Shown here in pieces: positions 1 to 5,501 of a stretch of 10,834 nt of DNA. Each line of letters opens with the position of its first letter. Within the stretch, counting starts at the first letter, position 1. The notes below the pieces were generated by a model. The model saw nothing but the letters and a program-made list of their open reading frames with translations. It did no database searches and was not told the origin of the DNA. Made by a program: the position numbers and the translations under genes. The DNA comes from CAJQND01 sp051010055 (GTDB lineage Bacteria > Pseudomonadota > Alphaproteobacteria > Rhizobiales > CAJQND01): contig JBPCVY010000045.1 in the NCBI GenBank assembly GCA_051010055.1, positions 1-10,834 of the forward strand. The letters run 5' to 3'.

Positions 1-302
1 TTTAACTTGAGAGGGAACTGTTTTTTGTTCGGGCAGCTTTCAAGTCAGGGCCGGTTGGGGTTTGCAGCATGGGCTGCGCCGCAGGCAAAGTGGGCCAGTT
101 TGATAAAAAAGGACAATGAACATGCCAACGCGGCCGCGAGTGCTGAATCTCAACAGGCCCCGGATATAATTTGCCCTTTCCTATGGATTTGTTTGCCTAT
201 TAGGCCGGTGGTGTTCTACACAGATATGAACGCAGCCGGCAGCATTTGTGGCAACACCGCAAGCCCGACGGATAGCGGCGGCATAAGGGGGAGAACTAAG
301 GT
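1..302. other. Leader region upstream of the first GNAT gene; no convincing gene
   Basis: These 302 bases hold no gene I can support. An open frame runs through 7-306 but its translation has low-complexity, non-protein-like composition and no ribosome binding site. The stretch contains a perfect TATAAT (165-170) and, about 25 bases downstream, a short palindrome GCCTA-T-TAGGC (195-205). A strong Shine-Dalgarno sequence AAGGGGGAGA (285-293 region) serves the gene that starts at 303. No tRNA or insertion-sequence end is seen. Confidence 0.5.
165..205 (+). promoter_or_regulatory. Candidate -10 box and small palindrome ahead of the GNAT/Rrf2 pair
   Basis: A perfect TATAAT lies at 165-170. The hexamer 17 bases upstream (142-147, GCTGAA) is a poor -35, so a promoter here would be weak or activator dependent. 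The palindrome GCCTA-T-TAGGC at 195-205 would fall in the early transcribed region, a usual place for a repressor site, for example autoregulation by the Rrf2 protein encoded downstream. The match is short and could be chance. Confidence 0.25.
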
Positions 303-818
303 ATGAACGCAGCTTCTGGCCAATCGGCACAGAGCCTTGGCGACAGCGTCGCGATCCGTGAAATTGCCGAAGACGACCTTGAGGCGGTGGTTGGGCTCGA
401 CGAGCGCGTCACCGGACTTGGCAAGACAGACTACTGGCGCGATATCTACGAGCGCTACACGACGCGCCTGACCAAGCAGCGCTTTTTCCTCATAGCCGAA
501 CCAACAGGCGATGAAACCGGAAAGCCGGTGCTGGGCTATATTGTCGGCGAGGTCAGGGCATGGGAATTCGGCTCCTCGCCATGCGGGTGGATATTTGCGT
601 TTTCGGTTGACCCGGAAACCCGGCTGCAGGGTGTTGGCGAACAATTGTTTGAGGCGATATCGAGAAAGTTCAGAGCAGCCGGCATCAGCAAAATGCGCAC
701 AATGGTAGGCAGGAGCAACCAGCTGCATATGGCGTTTTTCCGCTCTGAAGGCATGACCGCCGGGCCATACATCCAACTGGAAATGGAAATTGATGACATG
801 AATGGTATGCCGTCATGA
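303..818 (+). CDS. GNAT-family N-acetyltransferase, possible BadL-like (GNAT 1)
   Basis: A 171-residue single-domain GNAT protein that would transfer acetyl from acetyl-CoA to an amine. The N-terminal strand-helix reads IREIAEDDLEAVVGLDERVTG (about 18-38), a pattern repeated in the other two GNATs of this window. The acetyl-CoA pyrophosphate loop is R107-L-Q-G110-V-G112, matching R/Q-x-x-G-x-G/A. Motif B is N139 followed by FFRSEGM. No signal peptide or membrane segment is seen. The ATG is preceded by AAGGGGGAGA at good spacing. Its stop overlaps the start of the Rrf2 gene in ATGA, so the two are translationally coupled. In Rhodopseudomonas palustris the GNAT BadL makes acetamidobenzoates that relieve repression by the Rrf2 protein BadM; the coupling here suggests the same arrangement, but the substrate is inferred from context only. 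A protein-lysine or other small-molecule acetyltransferase is also possible. Confidence 0.85.
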   Translation: MNAASGQSAQSLGDSVAIREIAEDDLEAVVGLDERVTGLGKTDYWRDIYERYTTRLTKQRFFLIAEPTGDETGKPVLGYIVGEVRAWEFGSSPCGWIFAFSVDPETRLQGVGEQLFEAISRKFRAAGISKMRTMVGRSNQLHMAFFRSEGMTAGPYIQLEMEIDDMNGMPS

Positions 819-1255
819 GGTTGCAGGTATCCAGCCGGCTGGCAATTTTTGCGCTGATTGAACTAGCTGCGGATCCGGAACGGCAAGTTTCGGTTTCAGA
901 GATCGGGCAGAAATACGGCGTCTCAGCCCACCATCTGGCCAAGGTGATGCACACGCTCGGCAGGGCCGGCCTGGTGCGTTCCATTCGCGGCGTCGGTGGC
1001 GGCTATAGTTTTTCCGGCAATGCCCGGCGCACAACGTTGCTCGATGTCATCAGCTTGTTTGAGGATGTCTCGCCCGGCAATGATGCGTTTGATTCAAAAA
1101 CCGACAACACACCGGCAGGACAGGCGCTGCATGGTGTCTTGAATGAAATTGACGATATTGCCCGGGCAACTCTGGGCGCGATTACAATCAACACCATGTT
1201 GAAACAGATCTCCCGCCGCAGCACTGAACCCAGCCTGGAAACCGCCGCAAGCTAA
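815..1255 (+). CDS. Rrf2-family transcriptional regulator, BadM-like
   Basis: A 146-residue winged-helix regulator of the Rrf2 family. The start MRLQVSSRLAIFALIELA, the recognition-helix region VSAHHLAKVMHTLGRAGLV (about 36-54) and the wing RGVGGGYSF (58-66) are family hallmarks. IscR- and NsrR-type members bind an Fe-S cluster through three cysteines in the C-terminal half; this protein has no cysteine at all, so it cannot hold a cysteine-ligated cluster and more likely senses a small molecule or acts constitutively. In Rhodopseudomonas palustris the Rrf2 protein BadM represses the benzoyl-CoA reductase operon, and the location here among benzoate genes supports the same role. It overlaps the GNAT gene upstream by ATGA. 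It converges on the RidA gene, leaving 28 bases between stops with no clear terminator. The family call is firm; the BadM function is inference. Confidence 0.9.
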   Translation: MRLQVSSRLAIFALIELAADPERQVSVSEIGQKYGVSAHHLAKVMHTLGRAGLVRSIRGVGGGYSFSGNARRTTLLDVISLFEDVSPGNDAFDSKTDNTPAGQALHGVLNEIDDIARATLGAITINTMLKQISRRSTEPSLETAAS

Positions 1256-1283
1256 GGCCCGTTTCTGCAGGATCAGGATTTCC

Positions 1284-1682
1284 CTAAATGTCAGGAACCA
1301 CAGCGGTTGCCTCAAGTTCGATTTTCGCCGGGTGATCGAGAAGGTCTGTCACGAAAATCATGCTCATCGCCGGAAAGTGTTTTCCCATCAGTTCCCGCCA
1401 GATGCCGCCAAGCTCCTTGCGCGCGGCAAGATAAGCGGGCTTGTCGCAGCAATAGGCTGTCATGCGGCAAATGTGGCGGGGCGCGCCACCGCTTTCCGCC
1501 AGAACCGCTAGTACATTCATGAGCGCCTGCTTAAATTGTGGTGTCAGCTCTTCGCTTTCGAAAACCTGCCCTTTATTCCAGCCCACCTGACCTGACACGA
1601 AGACAATCCGGCCAGCTGGTACCGAGATGCCATTGGCATATCCAATCGGCGGCGCCCAACCGGGCGGTTGAAGAATTTCCAT
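1284..1682 (-). CDS. RidA/YjgF-family protein lacking the usual catalytic arginine
   Basis: A 132-residue RidA-fold protein. RidA proper hydrolyses reactive enamine/imine intermediates, usually as a trimer in the cytoplasm. The family fold shows in GRIVFVSGQVGWN (24-36), the helix QFKQALMNVLAVLAESGG (49-66) and the terminal strand KIELEATAVVPD (120-131). In archetypal RidA an arginine in the segment P-A-R-S binds the substrate carboxylate; here the aligned segment is P104-A-M106-S, so the deaminase activity of true RidA is doubtful. It belongs to one of the arginine-less Rid subgroups whose role is not settled; from memory similar proteins occur near aromatic acyl-CoA genes. The ATG at 1682 is chosen because AGGAG (plus-strand CTCCT at 1691-1695) lies 8 bases upstream; a longer in-frame reading to 2129 would run through the palindrome and antisense to the ligase. 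It is divergent from the ligase gene. Confidence 0.88.
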   Translation of the reverse strand: MEILQPPGWAPPIGYANGISVPAGRIVFVSGQVGWNKGQVFESEELTPQFKQALMNVLAVLAESGGAPRHICRMTAYCCDKPAYLAARKELGGIWRELMGKHFPAMSMIFVTDLLDHPAKIELEATAVVPDI

Positions 1683-1726
1683 GCGATGTGCTCCTACAAT
1701 GAGATCAATTTGGAATTGAATCTCTG

Positions 1727-1764
1727 CAATAAACGTATTAAGGTACCTTAATACAAGTTTATTG
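1727..1764. promoter_or_regulatory. Large palindromic operator between the RidA and benzoate-CoA ligase genes
   Basis: The core GTATTAAGGTACCTTAATAC (1735-1754) is a perfect 20-base palindrome. It is flanked by CAATAAAC (1727-1734) and its exact complement GTTTATTG (1757-1764), offset by two extra bases (AA, 1755-1756). The dyad lies in the 150-base gap between two divergent genes. On the minus strand, TTGTAT (plus 1751-1756) and TTTATT (plus 1728-1733) are 17 bases apart and could be the -35 and -10 of the RidA gene, which would place the dyad centre between them, a classic repressor position. A dimeric regulator of the MarR, TetR or Rrf2 type is the likely ligand; which one is not shown by the sequence. 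No equally good copy was noticed elsewhere in the window. Confidence 0.75.
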
Positions 1765-1832
1765 ATCTGGCAATTGCCCGGACCCCAGTGCCGGCTGGCA
1801 ACTGAAGGGCGGCGGGCTAGAGTGAGGGTGCC

Positions 1833-3368
1833 ATGGAAGTTCCGCGCAAATACAATGCAGCATGCGATTTCGTTGATGCCAATGTGGAAAAGGGAAATGG
1901 TGAAAAGGCAGCCTTTGTCGACCCCGACAAAAGCCTGACCTATGGCGAGCTGCAAACCGCTTCCAGAAAAATTGCGAACCTTTTGCGCGGCCTCGGGTTG
2001 CGCCAGGAATCGCGCATTGCCGTGCTTATGCTGGATACGGTCGAATACCCCATTGTTTTTTGGGGCGCGCTCAGGGCCGGCGTTGTTCCTGTGTGTCTCA
2101 ACACATTGCTGACGGCGGATCAATATCAATACATGCTGTCTGACAGCCGCGCGGAGGCACTCTTTGTGTCATCAGAGCTGTTGGCAATGGTCGAGCCGGT
2201 TCTAGCTAACCTACCCTTCCTGGAACACGTGGTCGTGGCAGGTGCCAATCAGAGAGCATATGAAAACTTTGAAGAACTGTTTGCCGCTGCCGATGAGGAG
2301 TTCGAAACCGCTGATACCTGCGCTGATGAAACCGCATTTTGGCTTTATTCTTCCGGCTCCACCGGTGACCCCAAAGGCGTGCGGCACGTTCATTCCAGCC
2401 CAATGTATGTTGCGCGCTATTACGGCAGGGGCGTTCTAGGGATTGAGCCGGAAGATGTCTGCTTTTCTGCAGCCAAGCTGTTTTTCGCCTATGGATTGGG
2501 GGCAAGCATGGCAGTGCCCATGTCGACAGGTGCAACAACGGTACTGCTGCCAGAGCGGCCAACGCCATCCTCCGTTCTGGACATTATGCACCGCTACAAC
2601 CCGACACTTTTCTTCGGCGTACCAACCCTTTATGCGGCCATGCTGGCGGACCCGGAATGCACGCCGCAAAACGGCTCATCAAGCTTGCGCCTTTGTATTT
2701 CCGCCGGCGAGGCGTTGCCGGAAAATGTCGGCCAAACCTGGAAGCAGCGCATGGGCGTAGACATTATCGACGGTATCGGCTCAACGGAAATGCTGCATGT
2801 GTTCTTGTCCAACAGGCCGGACGATATCTGCTATGGCACGTCCGGAAGGGCGTTTGAGGGATATGACTTGCGGCTGGAGGATGATGAAGGCAACGAGCCA
2901 CCAGACGGCGATATTGGGGAGCTTCTGGTTTCCGGCGGCTCAGCAGCTGACGGCTACTGGAACCAGCGCGATAAATCACGGGCCACATTCGAAGGCGTGT
3001 GGACGCGCACGGGAGATAAATATTTCCGCGACGCAAAAGGCTACTACCATTATTGCGGGCGCACCGACGACATGTTCAAAGTCAGCGGGCGGTGGGTATC
3101 ACCGTTTGAGGTCGAACAGGCTCTGGTGTCTCACCCGGCGGTTCTGGAAGCAGCCGTAGTTGCCAAGGAAGACGACAAAGGCCTGACAAAACCGAAGGCA
3201 TTTGTGGTTCTGGCTGGCGATGCGGAAGGGGAAGATTTGTTTGAGCCCCTCAAGGCGCACGTCAAAACATCCGTTGGCGCCTGGAAGTACCCGAGATGGA
3301 TTGATTTTATTGGCGCCCTGCCAAAGACTGCAACCGGCAAGATCCAGCGCTACAAACTGCGCGAATAA
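1833..3368 (+). CDS. bclA: Benzoate-CoA ligase (AMP-forming)
   Basis: A 511-residue cytoplasmic acyl-AMP-forming ligase that activates benzoate with ATP and CoA to benzoyl-CoA, the entry substrate of the pathway in this window. Motifs in order: phosphate loop SSGSTGDPKG (173-182), DGIGSTEMLHVFLSNRP (313-329) with the GSTEMLH.FLSN signature typical of benzoate-CoA ligases, TGDKYF (393-398), the hinge region KVSGRWVSP (416-424), and the C-terminal catalytic lysine K503 in TGKIQRYK. Length is close to, slightly shorter than, known benzoate-CoA ligases of about 520-530 residues. The ATG follows GAGGG (1824-1828) by 4 bases. P497-x4-G502-K503 fits the PX4GK motif seen in acyl-CoA ligases that are switched off by lysine acetylation. 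It is transcribed divergently from the RidA gene, next to the palindrome. A 4-hydroxybenzoate or 2-aminobenzoate preference cannot be excluded from sequence alone. Confidence 0.93.
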   Translation: MEVPRKYNAACDFVDANVEKGNGEKAAFVDPDKSLTYGELQTASRKIANLLRGLGLRQESRIAVLMLDTVEYPIVFWGALRAGVVPVCLNTLLTADQYQYMLSDSRAEALFVSSELLAMVEPVLANLPFLEHVVVAGANQRAYENFEELFAAADEEFETADTCADETAFWLYSSGSTGDPKGVRHVHSSPMYVARYYGRGVLGIEPEDVCFSAAKLFFAYGLGASMAVPMSTGATTVLLPERPTPSSVLDIMHRYNPTLFFGVPTLYAAMLADPECTPQNGSSSLRLCISAGEALPENVGQTWKQRMGVDIIDGIGSTEMLHVFLSNRPDDICYGTSGRAFEGYDLRLEDDEGNEPPDGDIGELLVSGGSAADGYWNQRDKSRATFEGVWTRTGDKYFRDAKGYYHYCGRTDDMFKVSGRWVSPFEVEQALVSHPAVLEAAVVAKEDDKGLTKPKAFVVLAGDAEGEDLFEPLKAHVKTSVGAWKYPRWIDFIGALPKTATGKIQRYKLRE

Positions 3369-3372
3369 TTAA

Positions 3373-3395
3373 GGCGCATCTAGTCTCTGTGCGCC
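3373..3395 (+). terminator. Weak hairpin after the benzoate-CoA ligase gene
   Basis: GGCGCA (3373-3378) pairs with TGCGCC (3390-3395) around an 11-base loop, starting 4 bases after the ligase stop codon. There is no T-run after it on the plus strand, so it is a weak intrinsic terminator at best; it may only protect the transcript 3' end. Confidence 0.3.
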
Positions 3396-3550
3396 GAAAG
3401 GGAAGCTGCCTAACACTAAGCGACCCTTTCCGGCGACTGTTCTTCCGTGCACCATGCCGCCTGGTCAAGCATCTCTCCCCTCACCAAGAGACGACTTCGT
3501 CTTTGAAACTCGCCTTCAAAACCCAAGTCGAACAAAATCACATCAACCTC

Positions 3551-3597
3551 TTGTTGTTTAAATAAATAGGTATTATAGTACTGAATTATATATTTAA
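3551..3597 (+). promoter_or_regulatory. Candidate promoter of the hemerythrin-GNAT operon, with flanking inverted repeat
   Basis: TTGTTG (3551-3556) and TATAGT (3574-3579) are exactly 17 bases apart and make a plausible -35/-10 pair; TATAGT matches five of six consensus positions. The area 3550-3605 is far more AT-rich than the surrounding genes. TTAAATA (3558-3564) and its complement TATTTAA (3591-3597) flank the -10 region and could bind a regulator. No good FNR-type TTGAT-N4-ATCAA site was found. The predicted 5' leader would be about 45 bases. Confidence 0.45.
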
Positions 3598-3629
3598 GTA
3601 ATAATGCGAAGATTGTACGAGGAAAAACG

Positions 3630-4130
3630 ATGCATTTCAGCCGTCGAACCGCCGAACTTCTACACGAAGACCATTGCGGCACCATTGTTGTGCTCGAAGC
3701 GTTGGAGGAGATGGTTGCAAAGGCCGGCCGGCGTCCACCAGACGTAAGTGCAGCAGTTACCAAAAACACCCTGGAGAAAATTGCCAATGCAATTGAGGGT
3801 GAAATCCGCGGCCACTTTGCGTTTGAGGAAAACGAGCTTTTCACCCGCCTTTCGGATGCGGGCGATGGTGACATCAGCGAGCATCTGGCCGAGGAGCACC
3901 GCGCAATCCTTCCTTTGGGCGAGGCAACATCGCTACTTGCGCGCCAAGCGCTGGCAGATGGTTTTACCGACGAAAGCTGGGCGGCCTTCAAAGAAAAAAC
4001 GGGCGAATTGGTCGAACGCCTTCTGGCCCACATCCAGAAAGAGGAAATGGCGCTATTGCCAATGCTCGACGAGCTGCTGGATGCGGAAACAGACCTGGCG
4101 CTTTCTGAAGCTTATGGCGACGTCCATTGA
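3630..4130 (+). CDS. Hemerythrin-like (HHE) diiron protein
   Basis: A 166-residue protein, nearly all helical, with the histidine/glutamate pattern of hemerythrin HHE domains: H12/H15 in LHEDH, H62 with E66/E67 in GHFAFEENE, H85/H90 in EHLAEEH, and H134 with E138/E139 in HIQKEE. These would ligate a non-haem diiron centre in a four-helix bundle. Known relatives bind oxygen or nitric oxide, or take part in Fe-S cluster repair. No signal peptide or membrane helix is seen, so it is cytoplasmic. The ATG follows GAGGA (3619-3623) at a 6-base spacing. It is the first gene of a probable operon, with 15 bases to the next GNAT gene. Since benzoyl-CoA reductase and its ferredoxin are oxygen sensitive, oxygen sensing or scavenging is a natural guess, but this is inference from context. 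Confidence 0.87.
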   Translation: MHFSRRTAELLHEDHCGTIVVLEALEEMVAKAGRRPPDVSAAVTKNTLEKIANAIEGEIRGHFAFEENELFTRLSDAGDGDISEHLAEEHRAILPLGEATSLLARQALADGFTDESWAAFKEKTGELVERLLAHIQKEEMALLPMLDELLDAETDLALSEAYGDVH

Positions 4131-4145
4131 ATCGGGGAGATAGAA

Positions 4146-4625
4146 ATGGCGAAAGAACCAAAGACAAAAAATCCAGAACCTGTCATTTCCCCGCTGACGG
4201 CGGATGATTTGGATGCGGTTGTTGCGTTGGACAGGGTGCTCAGTGGTATCTCACGGCGCGATTTTTTCCAAAGGCGGCTTGAGCGGGCGTTGGAAGAGCC
4301 CGGTGACTTCGTTTATGTGGGCCTGCGCCTTGAGGGACGGCTTATCGGATACGCGCTTGCCAGACTGGTCGATGGTGAGTTTGGCAAACCCGGCGCAAGT
4401 GCGGCACTGGACGCTATCGGGGTTCACCCGGACCACCAGGGAAAATGTGCCGGGCGCAAACTTCTCGCCAGCGTTGAAGATGTGCTGCGCCATAAGGGTG
4501 TGAGTGATTTCACCAGCCAGATCGACTGGTCCGACAGGAAGCTCATCAGTTTCTTTGCCGGTGCAGGGTTTGAGCTTGCACCGCGCATTGTGCTTGAGCG
4601 CACCACCGAACGGCCCGCCTTTTAA
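4146..4625 (+). CDS. GNAT-family N-acetyltransferase with an altered acetyl-CoA loop (GNAT 2)
   Basis: A 159-residue GNAT-fold protein, second gene of the hemerythrin operon. ISPLTADDLDAVVALDRVLSG (about 14-34) and SRRDFFQRRLERALEE follow the same N-terminal pattern as the other two GNATs here. The central strand LDAIGVHPD (88-96) leads into the pyrophosphate loop Q98-G-K-C101-A-G103, in which cysteine replaces the usual central glycine. The segment IDWSDRKLISFFAGAGFE (about 126-143) is shared closely with the next gene (LDWNDLDLIGYLDSAGFA). The ATG follows GGGGAGA (4134-4140) with a 5-base gap. The substrate is unknown; candidates are an aminobenzoate-like small molecule or a protein lysine such as that of the benzoate-CoA ligase. 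The cysteine could weaken acetyl-CoA binding. Confidence 0.85.
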   Translation: MAKEPKTKNPEPVISPLTADDLDAVVALDRVLSGISRRDFFQRRLERALEEPGDFVYVGLRLEGRLIGYALARLVDGEFGKPGASAALDAIGVHPDHQGKCAGRKLLASVEDVLRHKGVSDFTSQIDWSDRKLISFFAGAGFELAPRIVLERTTERPAF

Positions 4626-4637
4626 GCAGAGGCTTTC

Positions 4638-5204
4638 ATGAGCAGGAGGAAATTTCCCGTGCCGGTTAATCAACCCCCAATTATCCCCGCCGAAGCCGGG
4701 CAAGCTGCGGAACTGGACTTCAGCTCGCCGGAGGCAGACGAATTCGAAGCCCTCTCGCGCGATCTGGTTCCTATCCGCTCCATGCGCGAGGATGATATTG
4801 AAGCAATTGTGAAGATTGACAAGCGCGCGACCGGACGCGACCGGACCACCTACTACCGCCGCAAGCAACGCGAGGCGATGCTTGAATCCGGCGTCAGGGT
4901 ATCTCTGGTGGCCGAGCTTGATGGCTACCCGGTCGGGTACATCATGGCGCGGGTTGATTTTGTTGAATACGGACACACGGCGCCAGAAGCGGTGATGGAC
5001 ACGATTGGCGTTGACCCCGGCTATCGCGGGCGCGGCGTGGGTCAGGCGCTCATGTCGCAACTCATTGCAAACCTTGCAACCTTGCGGGTCGACAAGGTGA
5101 GTACTGAACTGGACTGGAACGATCTGGATCTTATCGGTTATCTGGACAGCGCAGGATTTGCACCTGCCCAACGGGTCGTTTTGCGGCGTAAGCTCCGCGC
5201 CTGA
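4638..5204 (+). CDS. GNAT-family N-acetyltransferase with N-terminal extension (GNAT 3)
   Basis: A 188-residue GNAT protein, third gene of the hemerythrin operon, starting 12 bases after GNAT 2 with AGAGG (4628-4632) ahead of its ATG. A proline-rich, then acidic extension of about 44 residues precedes the domain, which begins VPIRSMREDDIEAIVKIDKRATG (44-66). The acetyl-CoA loop is canonical, R130-G-R-G133-V-G135, after MDTIGVDPGY. LDWNDLDLIGYLDSAGF (158-174) matches the corresponding part of GNAT 2. Of the three GNATs it has the most complete motif set and is the best candidate for an active enzyme. It converges on the ferredoxin gene with 32 bases between stops. The substrate is unknown; acetylation of an aromatic amine effector or of a ligase lysine are the two ideas suggested by context. 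Confidence 0.87.
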   Translation: MSRRKFPVPVNQPPIIPAEAGQAAELDFSSPEADEFEALSRDLVPIRSMREDDIEAIVKIDKRATGRDRTTYYRRKQREAMLESGVRVSLVAELDGYPVGYIMARVDFVEYGHTAPEAVMDTIGVDPGYRGRGVGQALMSQLIANLATLRVDKVSTELDWNDLDLIGYLDSAGFAPAQRVVLRRKLRA

Positions 5205-5208
5205 CAGG

Positions 5209-5246
5209 GAACGGTTCAATATGAGCCGAGTTTGCGCTAACCGTTC
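5209..5246. terminator. Inverted repeat between convergent GNAT 3 and ferredoxin genes
   Basis: GAACGGTT (5209-5216) pairs perfectly with AACCGTTC (5239-5246), an 8-base stem with a 22-base loop, placed between two convergent genes and covering the last ferredoxin codons. Its position suits a bidirectional terminator, but no T-run follows on either strand and the loop is long, so termination efficiency is doubtful. Confidence 0.35.
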
Positions 5247-5485
5247 AGCATTTCAAACTTTTCCATAAGCTCTTCTTGCGTTTCTTCCCAATCGGGATTG
5301 GGAACAATGCATGCTTCCGGGCACACCAACTTGCATTGCGGCTCATCTTCCGCGCCGACGCATTCGGTGCACTTCATGGGATCGATAATATAGAACGGGT
5401 CACTAACCTTGATTGCCTCGTTCGGGCAAACCGGCTCGCACGCATCACACGCGGTGCAAGGCGCAATAATCATCAATGCCATCAT
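5237..5485 (-). CDS. fdx: 2[4Fe-4S] ferredoxin, electron donor to benzoyl-CoA reductase
   Basis: An 82-residue ferredoxin that carries low-potential electrons to benzoyl-CoA reductase; it corresponds to fdx of Thauera and badB of Rhodopseudomonas. The first cluster motif is C10-x2-C13-x2-C16-x3-C20-P. The second is C39-x2-C42-x8-C51-x3-C55-P, with the eight-residue loop and acidic C-terminal tail (DWEETQEELMEKFEML) of the Allochromatium-type ferredoxins, a type known for very negative potentials; C59 is an additional cysteine. The start is set at the first of two adjacent ATG codons (5485), 4 bases after AAGGGAG and 16 bases after the bcrD stop. A longer frame to 5557 would overlap bcrD and lacks a better start site. 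It is the last gene of the bcr operon in this window. Confidence 0.93.
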   Translation of the reverse strand: MMALMIIAPCTACDACEPVCPNEAIKVSDPFYIIDPMKCTECVGAEDEPQCKLVCPEACIVPNPDWEETQEELMEKFEMLNG

Positions 5486-5501
5486 AAATCTCCCTTCGTA
5501 A

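Noticed and set aside
7..306. A 99-codon plus-strand frame before the first GNAT gene.
   Set aside because: No ribosome binding site, unlikely amino-acid composition, and it runs through the leader and into the GNAT start.
1762..1775. TTGAT at the right end of the palindrome as part of an FNR/AadR box.
   Set aside because: The required second half ATCAA at the right spacing is absent (CAATT instead).
1683..2129. An N-terminal extension of the RidA frame to 281 codons.
   Set aside because: It would be antisense to the ligase and cross the palindrome; AGGAG sits correctly before the ATG at 1682 and the shorter length matches the family.
3364..3374. AATAATTAAGG just after the ligase stop, resembling half of the upstream palindrome.
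   Set aside because: Only a half-site of about seven bases, in an AT-rich stop-codon context; chance is the simpler explanation.
3416..3541. A 41-residue minus-strand reading frame starting at GTG with AAGAGG upstream, and a protein-like composition.
   Set aside because: Too short to recognise, non-ATG start, no homologue recalled; it could be a remnant gene end, but there is not enough to call it.
4251..5219. A 322-codon open frame on the minus strand across the two GNAT genes.
   Set aside because: It is antisense to two genes with clear GNAT motifs and their own ribosome binding sites, and its translation shows no family features.
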